From the NCBI RefSeq assembly GCF_009883635.2, contig NZ_CP026115.2, positions 4,588,001 through 4,652,000 of the forward strand: a DNA stretch of 64,000 bases. The letters are read 5' to 3'. The notes below the pieces were generated by a model that worked only from the letters and a program-made list of their open reading frames with translations, was not told where the DNA came from and did no database searches. The DNA is from Pseudomonas putida. Its GTDB lineage: Bacteria; Pseudomonadota; Gammaproteobacteria; Pseudomonadales; Pseudomonadaceae. Of the stretch, positions 38,400-47,997 are shown in pieces. The stretch's first letter is position 1; each line of letters opens with the position of its first letter. Position numbers and translations under genes: made by a program.

Positions 38400-41174
38400 C
38401 TATGCATGTTCAATCAACAGGTTGACCGGAAATTGCGACAGAACCGCGCTCAACATCAGCTCCTTTGTAGGGCTGACAGCGGCCGCGCCGAAAAGTCCAG
38501 TCCAAGTGGCAGGCGACAAGGCAAACGGCAGGATCACCCGGGTGTCGTCCCAGTTCTGTGCCGGGATCAACGGTGTAGTTGCGCTGCCCAGCAGGCCGCT
38601 GGCCAGGCGCGGGGCGATGACGATGGCGCGTTGGCCTTCCCCCAGGCGGGCGAAGGCGATGACCTGGTCGGCATGCCGGCCTTGCACGTTCAGCGGCAGG
38701 TAGGCGCCCCGGCGGAACAGCTCGGCATTGGCCTGGCGGCAGTCCAGCACCCGGGCGATCAGGGCCTGCTTGATGCGGCCGTCGCGCCAGTGCGCCAGCA
38801 GCTCGGCGGGCGCGGCGGCATCGTCCAGGGTGCGGCGCCTGCAAGCGTAGTCCACGGCGCGGCGGTTGTCCGGGTCGACCAGGCTGAAATCCCAGTACTC
38901 GTTGCCCTGGTACAGATCGGGCACGCCCGGCACGGTCATGCGCAGCAGGCTCTGGACCAGGCCGTTGAGGGCGCCGGGGCAGGCGATCAGTTGTGCGGCA
39001 TCGGCCAATGACTGGCGCAGCTGCTGGTTTTCCCGATCCAGCAGCAGGCCGTCGATATAGGCGGCGCAGGCCGCTTCATAGGCATCGTTCGGCGCGCTCC
39101 AGCTGCTGCGCAGCTTGGCTTCGCGCAGCGCCTTCTGTTGCCATTGGCGGATGCGTTCGGCGTACTGGCGCAGCGCGTTGTCGTCGTGCAGGTCGAGGGT
39201 CAGTGGCCAGCTGCCCAACAGCGTCTGCAACAGCAGCAGTTCGTCGCCGGGGCTTGGCGCCACGCCGTCGTCCAGTTGCTCACGTAGCGGCGCGGCCAAC
39301 TCGCGCCAGTGCTCCACGCGGCTGGCGAACCAGGGCGCGCGCTCACTCAACACGGCCAGGCGTGCGCGGTTGTCCTCGCCACGCTTGTGATCGTGGGTGG
39401 CGGTGGCCAGCAGATTGTCGGGGAAGTCACGCAGGCGGCGCTGGGCCTCGTTATGGAAATGCTCGGTGCCGGCGCTGAAACGCTCGGCCTCGAAGCCGAC
39501 GTCGTTACGCGATAGCAGCCGTGCCGAGCGGTAGAAGGCGGTGTCCTCCACGGCCTTGGCGGCACTGGGGGCGGTGAGCTGCTGGAAGCGCACACAGGCA
39601 TGGCGCAGGTGCTTGCGCGGCCGGCCCGGTGGCATCTGGCGCCAGGGCTGCCCGCCGAGCCACTGTTCGAGCTGGTCGAGCAGCGGCCAGTCGGCTTCGC
39701 TCAGGTCCTGACGGGCATGGGTCAGGGCCTGCTGGAAGAACCGCTCATCTTCGGCCGGGCGCCCACAGGCGTTGAAATAGGTGCGATAGACCGGGTAATG
39801 CGCGACCAGCGCCTGCAGTGCGCGGCGAATGGCACCGAGGGTCAGGTCGCGGGTCATCAGGTCGTCGCGGGCGACCTGCAGCAGGGCCTGGGCCACCGAC
39901 TCGCAGTCGCCGGCCAGGCTGGCATTGAGCACCAGGTGGCGCGCCAGGCGCACTTCCTCGGCGAAGTCGGGGCGTTCGCTGACGGTGGCCCACAGCTCGG
40001 TCAGCGGCGCTTCGCCGGCCGGGTCGTGCTGCAGCTGCGAGACCTGGTTCATGAACTCGTAGCCGGTGGTGCCGTCGGTGAGCCAGTCGCGGTGCAGGTG
40101 CTCGTCGGCGCCGAGGATTTTTTCCACGTAGATCGGGAAGTGCTCCAGCGCGGCCTGCAACGGCCGCCTGGCGAGCAGGCTGTCGACCCGGCGACGCAGC
40201 TTGCGGCAATAGCCGCGCGGGTCGGCCAGGCCGTCGATATGGTCGATGCGCAGGCCGTCCACCAGGCCGCGCTCGATCAGCTCGAACAGCTTGGCGTGGG
40301 TCGCCTCGAACACCACGGCACGCTCAACCCGCAGGCCGCCGAGTTCGTTGATGTCGAAGAAGCGCCGCCAGTTGATGTCATCGGCGGCGGTGCGCCAGCT
40401 GGCCAGGCGGTAGGTCTGGCGTTCGAGCAACAGGTGCAGGCGTTTGAAGCCCTCTTCGCTGCGGCTGTCGAAGGCGATCAGGGTCGACTCCAGGTCTGCG
40501 CCATCGCGCACCAGGCGCGCCAGTTCGGCGTGCAGGGGCAGGGCGTCTGCCAGTGGCTCAGACGCTTCACGCAGTGCGGTGAAATGCTCGGCCAGGGCCT
40601 TCAGCGCAGGCTCGGGGCTCTGCGCGAGGATCCAGCCATAGTCCAGTGGGCAGATCGGGAAGCGGTGCTGGTAGTGGGCGATCTGCAACACGCCCGATTG
40701 CGGTTCGAATTGCAGCGGGATTTCGCCGTTCTTCAGCGCCGCGCCATAGTCGCTGCCGAGGAACGGCAGCAGCAACTGCCCGGCCAGCAGCGGGTCGCTG
40801 GAGTGCCACTGGATGTCGAAGAACTCCGCGTAGGGGCTGCGCCGACCCCAGGCCAGCAGGCTCTGCCACCAAGGGTTGTCGGCGCCGCCCACGGCCATGT
40901 GGTTGGACACGGTGTCGAGGATCAGCCCCATGCCATGCTGGCGCAGCGCGGCCACCAGCCGTTGCAGCGCTGCCTCGCCACCCAGTTCGGGGTTGACGCA
41001 GGTCGGGTCGACCACGTCGTAACCGTGGCGCGAGCCGGCGCGTGCCTTGAGGATGGGCGATGCATACAGGTGGCTGATGCCCAGCTGGGCGAAATACGGC
41101 ACCAGTGGCACGGCGTTATCGAGGCTGAAGTCTTTATGAAATTGCAGGCGCAGCGTCGCTGTCAGTAACTTCAT
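38400..41174 (-). CDS. treY: Malto-oligosyltrehalose synthase
   Basis: A 924-residue GH13_26 enzyme that turns the reducing end of a maltodextrin into a terminal trehalosyl unit. The first 60 residues (TATLRLQFHKDFSLDNAVPL, then PYFAQLGISHLYASPILKA and GSRHGYDVVDP) are diagnostic. The nucleophile Asp is in LRIDHIDGLADPRGY, and the C-terminal part has VPDLYQGNEYWDFSLVDPDN. Its ATG at 41174 overlaps the malQ stop (ATGA). It works with TreZ to make trehalose from glucan. Some homologues are shorter (about 700-850), so the middle insert is at the long end. Confidence 0.96.
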   Translation of the reverse strand: MKLLTATLRLQFHKDFSLDNAVPLVPYFAQLGISHLYASPILKARAGSRHGYDVVDPTCVNPELGGEAALQRLVAALRQHGMGLILDTVSNHMAVGGADNPWWQSLLAWGRRSPYAEFFDIQWHSSDPLLAGQLLLPFLGSDYGAALKNGEIPLQFEPQSGVLQIAHYQHRFPICPLDYGWILAQSPEPALKALAEHFTALREASEPLADALPLHAELARLVRDGADLESTLIAFDSRSEEGFKRLHLLLERQTYRLASWRTAADDINWRRFFDINELGGLRVERAVVFEATHAKLFELIERGLVDGLRIDHIDGLADPRGYCRKLRRRVDSLLARRPLQAALEHFPIYVEKILGADEHLHRDWLTDGTTGYEFMNQVSQLQHDPAGEAPLTELWATVSERPDFAEEVRLARHLVLNASLAGDCESVAQALLQVARDDLMTRDLTLGAIRRALQALVAHYPVYRTYFNACGRPAEDERFFQQALTHARQDLSEADWPLLDQLEQWLGGQPWRQMPPGRPRKHLRHACVRFQQLTAPSAAKAVEDTAFYRSARLLSRNDVGFEAERFSAGTEHFHNEAQRRLRDFPDNLLATATHDHKRGEDNRARLAVLSERAPWFASRVEHWRELAAPLREQLDDGVAPSPGDELLLLQTLLGSWPLTLDLHDDNALRQYAERIRQWQQKALREAKLRSSWSAPNDAYEAACAAYIDGLLLDRENQQLRQSLADAAQLIACPGALNGLVQSLLRMTVPGVPDLYQGNEYWDFSLVDPDNRRAVDYACRRRTLDDAAAPAELLAHWRDGRIKQALIARVLDCRQANAELFRRGAYLPLNVQGRHADQVIAFARLGEGQRAIVIAPRLASGLLGSATTPLIPAQNWDDTRVILPFALSPATWTGLFGAAAVSPTKELMLSAVLSQFPVNLLIEHA

Positions 41175-43240
41175 CGGTCACGCTCCCAGGCTTGTTCGCG
41201 GGCCTGGGCCAGCAGTTCAAGGCGCCGTGCGGCGTCTTCGTCTTCGAGCAGGTCGCGCACCGGCGCGGCGAAGCGCCGGCGCCAGTTGGGGTGGCCGCTG
41301 GTGGTGCCGGGCAGGTTGGGTTGCTCGTCGCTGCCGAGCAGGTCTTCCAGCGGGATCAGCACCAATGGGGCGCGGGTGTGGCCGACGTAGCGGATGGCGG
41401 CATCGATCAAGGCGTCATTGTCCTTTTGCGGGCCATAGTTGGCTTCCAAGGTGCGGCGCAGGCCTTCGCACTCCTTCTGCCTTGTATGGCGCCAGTGCAG
41501 TTCGGTGGCGGCGTCGATCAGGTGCAGGCGCTGGCTCCAGTCGATGTCGCGGCTTTGCAGCCAGCCGGCCAGCGGCGCCAGGTCGTGGGTGCCGGTGGTG
41601 GCCAGGGCGTCGTCCGGCCAGTCGAGAATCGGCTTGAAGTGGCCGGGCTGGGTCTGCTCGAACGGCAGCACGCGCATGCCCAGTACGGCTTTGGCCGCCA
41701 GCTGTTCGCGCAGCCCCTCGGGCACGGTGCCGAGGTCTTCGCCGAGGATGATCGCCTGGTGGCGCACCGACTCCAACGCCAACAGGCGCAGCAGGTCTTC
41801 CAGCGGGTAGTTGAGGTAGGCGCCTTCGGCGGGTTTGCAGCCTCGGGGGATCAGCCACAGCCGGCGCAGGCCCATCACATGGTCGATGCGCAGGCCGCCG
41901 GCATGGGCCAGGTTGGCCCGCAGCATTTCGATGAAGGCACGGTAGCCGTTGCGCTTGAGGCCCTCGGGGGAGAAGGCGCAGATGCCCCAGTCCTGGCCCG
42001 AGCGGTTGAGGATGTCGGGCGGCGCGCCGACCTTGAGGTTGGCCAGCAGCTCGTCCTGGCGGCTCCAGGCCTGGCTGCCGGCGCCATCGGCACCGACGGC
42101 CAGGTCGGCGATCAGGCCGACCGCCATGCCGTTGCTGCGTGCGGCGTGCTGGGCACGTTGCAGGCTGCGTTCGGTCAGCCACTGGCAGAACGCATGGAAC
42201 TCGACCTTGGCCGGGTAGGCGTTGGCGAAGGCTTCTACTTCCGGGTGATACGGGTCGTGCCAGGCACTGGGCCAGTTGCGCCAGTCGGCGCCCAGGCCAT
42301 GTTCGACGGCTTGCGCCTGCAGCACTTCGAAGCGGCAGTGATGCTCCAAGGCCTGGCCGCGGGCCTCACGGAAGCTGTCGAAGTCCTTGCGCAGCGGGTG
42401 GTCGGCCTGGCTGAAATCCTGGTACAGCGCTTCGAGCAGGCGCAGGCGGGCGTCGGCGGCGCGTGGCCAGTCCACCAGTGGGCGCTGCTCCAGGTCTTCG
42501 AGCACTTGCTCCAGGCCACACGCCTCGATCGCCATGCGCACGGCGCGTTCGCCCAGCAGTGCGGAGGGGCTGGCGTACAGGGTGTTGAGCAACAGGCGGC
42601 TGGATGGCGAGTAGGGGCTGTAGTGCTGCTGATCGACGGCCGAAAGCGCGTGGATCGGGCTGATCGCAAGGGCATCGGCACCGCGCTCGGCGGCGCTGCG
42701 CGCCAGTTGTTCCAGGGCCAGGCAGTCACCGAAGCCACCATCGCCGCTGCGCCGCAGGCTGTAGAGTTGCACTGCCAGGCCCCAGCAGCGCGGCGGCGGT
42801 TCGGCGACCGCGTCTGCCAGGCTGTGGCAGCGCGGCGGTGCCACAGCGACGGTGAAGCTGCGGTCGTTGATCTGCAGCAGGTGGTAGCCGACCGGCAGGC
42901 CGCCGGGCAGGTTGCCTTGGGCATCGAGGGTCAGGTATTGCAGGCGGTTGCTTTCCAAGGTACAGCGCACGGCGCTACCCGGTGGGAAGTAGCGCTGCAG
43001 GGACAACGGCTGGTCAAGGTCGGCGGTGATCAGCGGTGGCAGGTGTTCGGCGTCTTCGGCGGCCTCCACGGCGCGCAGGCTGGCCTGGATGGCAGGTTCG
43101 TCGCCGGCGGGGTGGCCCAGGCCGTCGAGGACCTTGCGCAGCACCTCGTCGCTGACCTGTTGTGGCCGGTTGCTGGCGTCGATCCAGTCACGGACCAGCC
43201 CGACGCGGGCGGCCAGTCGGTGCAAGGCGGTTTCGCTCAT
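41171..43240 (-). CDS. malQ: 4-alpha-glucanotransferase (amylomaltase)
   Basis: A 689-residue GH77 enzyme that transfers glucan segments between maltodextrins, converting short products into chains usable by TreY or GlgX. An N-terminal extra domain (about 1-140) precedes the catalytic domain: GLAVQLYSLRRSGDGGFGD, DALAISPIHALSA, the nucleophile Asp in LRIDHVMGLRRLWLIPRG, the acid Glu in ILGEDLGTVPEGLR, and TGTHDLAPLAGWL. The ATG at 43240 overlaps the treZ stop (ATGA). A frame upstream to 43729 is only the antisense shadow of treZ. The tight overlaps treZ-malQ-treY indicate one mRNA. Confidence 0.96.
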   Translation of the reverse strand: MSETALHRLAARVGLVRDWIDASNRPQQVSDEVLRKVLDGLGHPAGDEPAIQASLRAVEAAEDAEHLPPLITADLDQPLSLQRYFPPGSAVRCTLESNRLQYLTLDAQGNLPGGLPVGYHLLQINDRSFTVAVAPPRCHSLADAVAEPPPRCWGLAVQLYSLRRSGDGGFGDCLALEQLARSAAERGADALAISPIHALSAVDQQHYSPYSPSSRLLLNTLYASPSALLGERAVRMAIEACGLEQVLEDLEQRPLVDWPRAADARLRLLEALYQDFSQADHPLRKDFDSFREARGQALEHHCRFEVLQAQAVEHGLGADWRNWPSAWHDPYHPEVEAFANAYPAKVEFHAFCQWLTERSLQRAQHAARSNGMAVGLIADLAVGADGAGSQAWSRQDELLANLKVGAPPDILNRSGQDWGICAFSPEGLKRNGYRAFIEMLRANLAHAGGLRIDHVMGLRRLWLIPRGCKPAEGAYLNYPLEDLLRLLALESVRHQAIILGEDLGTVPEGLREQLAAKAVLGMRVLPFEQTQPGHFKPILDWPDDALATTGTHDLAPLAGWLQSRDIDWSQRLHLIDAATELHWRHTRQKECEGLRRTLEANYGPQKDNDALIDAAIRYVGHTRAPLVLIPLEDLLGSDEQPNLPGTTSGHPNWRRRFAAPVRDLLEDEDAARRLELLAQAREQAWERDR

Positions 43241-44979
43241 GGGCGCTCCTGGCCAGGTGATAGCAAGCTGACCACACAGCTGTGGGCGGACAGCGCAGTG
43301 TCGGGGTGGGTGGTGTCGCTGCTGTCGAACAGGCGCCGTTCGGCAGCGGGCAGTGCGACCGCCTGTGGCGTGGCGGCCAGGTTCAGGTCGATGCGCAGGG
43401 TGCTGCCATCGCCCAGCTGCCAGCGCGCAGTGAGCGCCTTGTCGCCCAGCACCTCGGCGCCCAGGGCGCGGCTGCCGGGCAGGTGGGGGATGACGTGGCG
43501 CCGGCGCAGGTCGAGCAACTGGTGATAAAGGCCGTGCCAGCCGGCGATGACTTCCTTGTTTTGCGGTCGCGAAGCCGCAAAGGTCTGTTCGGCATTGGGG
43601 TCGGGTATGTGTTCGCGTTGCTCGGGGTCGGCGAATGCCTTGAAGTGGGCGAATTCGCCGCGCCGACCTTCGCGCACGGCGTCGGCCAGGTCGTCGTGGA
43701 AGTCGGTGAAGAACAGGAACGGCCGGCAACTGCCATCGTCATCGCCCATGAACAGCAACGGGATCATTGGCGCCAGCAGCAACAGGCCTGTAGCTGCACG
43801 CAAGGCCGCTGGCGGGCACAGGCGGGTCAGGCGTTCGCCCAGGGCGCGGTTGCCGACCTGGTCATGGTTCTGCAGGAACAGCACGAAGGCACTCGGCGCC
43901 AGGTGCCCGCTGGGTTCGCCGCGTGGTGTGCCGTGGCGGTTGGCCTGGCCCTGGAACACGAAGCCTTCGGACAGGCAGCGGGCCAGCTTTTCGATGGGTT
44001 TTTCCTGGTAGTCGGCGTAATACCCTTCAGTTTCCCCGGTCAGCAGCACATGCAGGGCGTTGTGGCCATCGTCATTCCACTGGGCATCGAAACCCTGTTC
44101 GAGCAACGAGGCCTGGTTATGCTCGTTCTCCAGCACCAGCCACACATGCCGGCCAGGTTCGACGGCGGCGCGCACCCGTTGGGCCAGTTCGACCAGGAAG
44201 TCGGGCTGGTCGATGGCGTGCACGGCATCCAGGCGCAGGCCGTCGCAGCGGTAGTCGCACAGCCACATCAGGGCGTTCTGGATGAAATACTCGCGCACCT
44301 CGCGGCGGCGAAAATCGATGGCTGCGCCCCAGGGCGTCTGGCGGTCTTCGCGGAAGAACGGGCTGGCGTACTGGTGCAGGTAGTTGCCGTCCGGGCCGAA
44401 GTGGTTGTAGACCACATCCACCAGCACCATCAGCCCCTGGCCATGGGCGCGGTCCACCAGCGCACACAGTTGCTCGGGGCTGCCGTAGCTGTGCTGCGGC
44501 GCATAGGGCAGCACACCGTCATAGCCCCAGTTGCGTTCGCCGGGGAACTGGCCCAGCGGCATCAGCTCGATGGCGCTGATGCCCAGTTCGGCCAGCCGCG
44601 GCAACTGCCGGGCGACGCCCTGATAGCCTTCGAGCACACCGACGTGCAGTTCCTGAATTACCGCTTCGTGCCAGGGCCGGCCTTGCCAGGGGTGCTGCCA
44701 GGGGTAGGCGCCGGTGTCCACTACCTGGCTCGGCCCGTGCACGCCCTCGGGCTGGTAGCGCGACGCCGGGTCGGCTACCTGAAGCTTGCCGTCGATGCGG
44801 TAGTGATATCGGTCACCGGCCTGGCACGGGGCAACTCCCGTGTACCAGCCGTCGTCATCGGGCAGCAGCTCGATGGCGGGCTGCTGCTCCAGTTCCAAAC
44901 TCACGCTGCGCGCATCGGGCGCCCACAGGGCGAAGCGCGCCGACGTGGCGTCCAGCAGGTGTGCGCCATGCCTGTGCAT
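43237..44979 (-). CDS. treZ: Malto-oligosyltrehalose trehalohydrolase
   Basis: A 580-residue GH13_10 enzyme that cleaves trehalose from the maltooligosyltrehalose made by TreY. The N-terminal CBM48 reads ARFALWAPDARSVSLELEQQ. The barrel has the family phrases ELHVGVLEGYQGVARQLPRL and GYDGVLPYAPQHSYG, the nucleophile Asp in LRLDAVHAIDQP, the acid Glu in LVLENEHNQASLL and the Asp in LQNHDQVGNRALG. It follows glgA by 13 bases and overlaps malQ by 4 bases. The alternatives GlgB and GlgX are excluded by the HAI and ENEHNQ motifs. Confidence 0.96.
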   Translation of the reverse strand: MHRHGAHLLDATSARFALWAPDARSVSLELEQQPAIELLPDDDGWYTGVAPCQAGDRYHYRIDGKLQVADPASRYQPEGVHGPSQVVDTGAYPWQHPWQGRPWHEAVIQELHVGVLEGYQGVARQLPRLAELGISAIELMPLGQFPGERNWGYDGVLPYAPQHSYGSPEQLCALVDRAHGQGLMVLVDVVYNHFGPDGNYLHQYASPFFREDRQTPWGAAIDFRRREVREYFIQNALMWLCDYRCDGLRLDAVHAIDQPDFLVELAQRVRAAVEPGRHVWLVLENEHNQASLLEQGFDAQWNDDGHNALHVLLTGETEGYYADYQEKPIEKLARCLSEGFVFQGQANRHGTPRGEPSGHLAPSAFVLFLQNHDQVGNRALGERLTRLCPPAALRAATGLLLLAPMIPLLFMGDDDGSCRPFLFFTDFHDDLADAVREGRRGEFAHFKAFADPEQREHIPDPNAEQTFAASRPQNKEVIAGWHGLYHQLLDLRRRHVIPHLPGSRALGAEVLGDKALTARWQLGDGSTLRIDLNLAATPQAVALPAAERRLFDSSDTTHPDTALSAHSCVVSLLSPGQERP

Positions 44980-44992
44980 CTTCGAACCTCGC

Positions 44993-46552
44993 TCAGTAGT
45001 GGCTCAGGTGTGCCTGCTTGACCAGGTCCTCGTAAAGGCGCGCGTAGGGTTCCACCGCCTGGCACCAGTTGAACGGCTGGGTCATCGACAGGCAGCGCAT
45101 GGCGTTGAGCAGGTCCTTCTTGCCATAGGTATAGAAGGCACGGCTGAGGGCTTCGCGGTAGCTCTCGACGGTGGACTCATCGAACAGGAAACCGGTGACG
45201 CCATTCTCGATGGTGTCAGCCAGGCCGCCGGTGTTGCGTGCTACCGGCAGCGAACCAAAGCGCTGGGCGTACATCTGGCTCAGGCCGCAGGGCTCGTAGC
45301 GCGAAGGCATCAGCAGGAAGTCGCTGCCGGCGAACATGCGCCGGGCGTCGGTTTCGTTGAAGCCGACGCGCACGCCGATACGGCCAGGGTAGCGCAGGGC
45401 CAGTTCGCGCATGGCCTGCTCTTCTTCCGGCTCACCGCGGCCGATGATCGCGATCTGCCCGCCTTGCTCGACGATGTAGTCGGCAACGCCCAGGGTCAGG
45501 TCCAGGCCTTTCTGGTAGACCAGCCGCGAGACCACGGCGAACAGCGGACCTTCGGTCGGTTCCAGTTCGAACAGTTTGCGCACCTCGGCGCTATTGCGAG
45601 CCTTGCCGTCCCAGTCATTGATGCTGAAGTTGTGCTGCAGGTGCTGGTCGGTGGCCGAGTCCCAGCTTTCGTCGATGCCGTTGGGGATGCCGCCGAGCAG
45701 GCCTTGCTGGGCCTTGCTGGCCAGGAAGCCATCGAGCCCGCAGCCGAATTCCGGGGTGGTGATTTCCTGGGCGTAGGTGGCGCTGACCGTGGTGATGTGG
45801 CTGGAGTAGGCCAAGCCGGCCTTGAGGAACGACAGTTTGCCGTAGAACTCCATGCCTTCCTGTTGCATGGCATGGTCAGGGATCGCCAGCTCCGGGCTGC
45901 AACCGCGGCTGTAGACGCCCTGGTAGGCCAGGTTGTGAATGGTGAACAAGGTCGGCGTGTTCAGCCCGCGCCAGTGCATGTAGGCCGGCGCCAGGCCGGC
46001 GGGCCAGTCATGCGCATGCACCACTTCGGGCTTCCAGTGGATCTTTCCTTCGCCGGCCGCGATCTCGGCGGCAGCCAGGCCCAGGCGGGCAAAACGAATG
46101 TGGTTGTCGGGCCAGTCGCGGCCGTTGTTGGCGCCATAGGGGGTGCCGTCGCGCTGGTACAGCTCGGGGCAGATCAGCACATAGATGACCAGCCCGTCGG
46201 CCATGTCCATGCGGCCGATCTTGCACGGCGGCAGGGCCGCGTGGCCGCCGAGTTCGCCGACGATATGAATCGGGTTATCGCTTTCCATCACCTGGCGGTA
46301 GCCGGGGATCAGCACCCGCACATCGTGCAGGTGCGCCAGCGCGCGGGGCAGCGCCGCAGACACGTCGCCGAGGCCGCCGGTCTTGACCAGGTCAGCGATT
46401 TCGGAGGTGACGAACAGGATCTTGCGCTTGTTCGGGTTGTGCTGGCGCTGGGCGCCGGGTGCCGTGCCTGTCTTGGCGAAGTCCGGGGTGAGCGGCTCGC
46501 GGTTGTCCGGGTTGAATGAATCTACGTGAGGCTCGACAGCGGCACTGATCAT
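44993..46552 (-). CDS. glgA: Glycogen synthase, GT5 family
   Basis: A 519-residue GT5 glucosyltransferase. The N-terminal domain opens with ILFVTSEIADLVKTGGLGDV, whose KTGGLGDV binds the ADP-glucose phosphates, then VVHAHDWPAGL. The C-terminal domain has VSRLVYQKGLDLTLG, MPSRYEPCGLSQMYAQRFGS and ARNTGGLADTI with the conserved acidic EPCGL. The start is the ATG at 46552; a frame to 46591 is only an upstream extension. An N-terminal Pro/Asn/Gln-rich 45-residue tail precedes the fold. It heads glgA-treZ-malQ-treY. In GlgE organisms GlgA-type enzymes can make maltose-1-phosphate or elongate glucan. No ADP-glucose pyrophosphorylase gene is in the window. Confidence 0.94.
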   Translation of the reverse strand: MISAAVEPHVDSFNPDNREPLTPDFAKTGTAPGAQRQHNPNKRKILFVTSEIADLVKTGGLGDVSAALPRALAHLHDVRVLIPGYRQVMESDNPIHIVGELGGHAALPPCKIGRMDMADGLVIYVLICPELYQRDGTPYGANNGRDWPDNHIRFARLGLAAAEIAAGEGKIHWKPEVVHAHDWPAGLAPAYMHWRGLNTPTLFTIHNLAYQGVYSRGCSPELAIPDHAMQQEGMEFYGKLSFLKAGLAYSSHITTVSATYAQEITTPEFGCGLDGFLASKAQQGLLGGIPNGIDESWDSATDQHLQHNFSINDWDGKARNSAEVRKLFELEPTEGPLFAVVSRLVYQKGLDLTLGVADYIVEQGGQIAIIGRGEPEEEQAMRELALRYPGRIGVRVGFNETDARRMFAGSDFLLMPSRYEPCGLSQMYAQRFGSLPVARNTGGLADTIENGVTGFLFDESTVESYREALSRAFYTYGKKDLLNAMRCLSMTQPFNWCQAVEPYARLYEDLVKQAHLSHY

Positions 46553-47153
46553 ACTTCTCTCCGTCCCTAAGTGTTGGCTGGGTGCTGGCACCCATTGCGA
46601 TCTTTCGTGTTGGTCTCTCTGAATTCTGTAGTTGCGTAAAGCTATCCATGCCCCGAAGTCGTGCGCGCAGGCACAACGCGATCAGCATTCCGGCCGAAGG
46701 CGATTGGACTGGTTGGGGTAGGCGGGCCGTGCGAAGGAAGTCCTTTTGCGTTTGGCCTACTTAGTTGCTGACCCGCCACCGTTTCCAAAAGTTCGACTTT
46801 TTTACGTCGCTCTTCCTCTGAGCAAATGGCGGGCCGAAACCTGAGTGTAGGAGAGCTGGAGATAAAAAGGTGACCCACTGGTCACTTTCGTTATGACGCG
46901 AGATAGACGCAAACGTTGGCGTGTGTGACCGAATGTGAACCGGGTATCCGAGGGTGTGGGCGAAGGTGATTCGATAGGGTGCTTTACGATGGCGAACGGC
47001 GTTTTCGTGCACTTTTATGGTGCGCCTGATCCCACCTCACATGACATCAGACATGCTCCAAGGCGGTCCCTGTTGGCGGGCCAGTCTCTCCTGAACCATT
47101 GGCGCACGCACCCTTTGCGCATGGCGGGGGACAGGAGAGCGGCGGCAGCGATC
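46553..47153. other. Long intergenic region upstream of glgA
   Basis: It holds no convincing coding frame. Two inverted repeats are visible: GGGTGCTGGCACCC at 46580-46593, just upstream of glgA, and GTGACCCACTGGTCAC at 46871-46886 (6-base arms around CACT). The first lies in the glgA leader. The second is near a mixed A/T-rich stretch that could hold the glgA promoter. The right part (47000-47150) lies next to the end of the esterase gene. Confidence 0.5.
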
Positions 47154-47990
47154 CTAGAACCTGCGTGTACTGATCAGTTCGTCCAGTACACGGGTCGGCA
47201 CACGGAACGGCATCGACATGTGGTCCTCACCAGGCTCGACCTGGAAATCACTGCGCAATCCATACTGCGACAGCGCCTCCAGGCGCAGCTGCAACGCTCG
47301 CGCATCCTGAATCTCCTGCGGCATCTCGCGGGCGCCGATCAATAGCGTGAGGCTGCTGTGGGTGAGGTCCAGCTTCCCGTCATGCGCCTTCTTGATGAAC
47401 GCCCGCTCAGGCTCCATCAGGTACCGGTCACGCCACCACAGGCTCGGGCTGATGGCGATCACATGCTGGAACAGCTGCGGCCGGGTGAACAGGGCATAAA
47501 CCCCGAACATGCCACCGAACGAGTGCCCGACCAGGCTGCGCTGGTCCTGGTCGACCTTGAAGCGAGCATTGACCTTGGGCATCAGGCGCTTTTCGATGAA
47601 GTCCAGGAACAGGTCCTGGCCGCCTTGCGGCGGCGTGTTGCGTTCGGCCGGTTGTGGCGGCGACAGGTCGAAGGCTCGGCGTTCAAAGTCCAGCGGTGTG
47701 TCGCTCGGGTAGCCGATGGCGACCAGGATCGAACTGCGCAGGCGATCCTGCGCGCGCTTGGCAGCGTGGAAGGCAGGGAAGTAGGCATTGCCGTCGAGCA
47801 GGTAGATCACCGGGTAACCCCCGGTCCAGGGCACATCGCCCTCCGGCAGGCTGACCATGAGCCGGTACTCGCGCCCTTCGGCGCTTTTCATCGTCCATTG
47901 CTCGGTGCCGTCCAGGGCCACCGGGGCGGCATGGGCCAGGTTGGCGAGCAGCAGGGTGCCCAGCCAGGCAAGCAGCGTGCGTATCATCAT
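47154..47990 (-). CDS. Periplasmic siderophore esterase-like alpha/beta hydrolase
   Basis: A 278-residue alpha/beta hydrolase with a signal peptide (MMIRTLLAWLGTLLLANLAHA). It has the nucleophile elbow GHSFGGMFG, the strand PVIYLLDGNAYFPAF, an ISPSLWW region and a late His in PGEDHMSM. This matches the IroE/Fes-like esterases that hydrolyse ferric triscatecholate siderophores. It lies 7 bases after a TonB-dependent receptor gene and after an iron-type sigma/anti-sigma pair. Co-localisation suggests that an imported ester-type siderophore is opened in the periplasm to free iron. The siderophore identity is not determined. Confidence 0.88.
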   Translation of the reverse strand: MMIRTLLAWLGTLLLANLAHAAPVALDGTEQWTMKSAEGREYRLMVSLPEGDVPWTGGYPVIYLLDGNAYFPAFHAAKRAQDRLRSSILVAIGYPSDTPLDFERRAFDLSPPQPAERNTPPQGGQDLFLDFIEKRLMPKVNARFKVDQDQRSLVGHSFGGMFGVYALFTRPQLFQHVIAISPSLWWRDRYLMEPERAFIKKAHDGKLDLTHSSLTLLIGAREMPQEIQDARALQLRLEALSQYGLRSDFQVEPGEDHMSMPFRVPTRVLDELISTRRF

Positions 47991-47997
47991 CGGCTCC

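Noticed and set aside
43241..43729. N-terminal extension of MalQ
   Set aside because: It is in frame only because it lies across the 3' part of treZ on the same strand; MSETALHRLAARVG at 43240 is a normal MalQ beginning.
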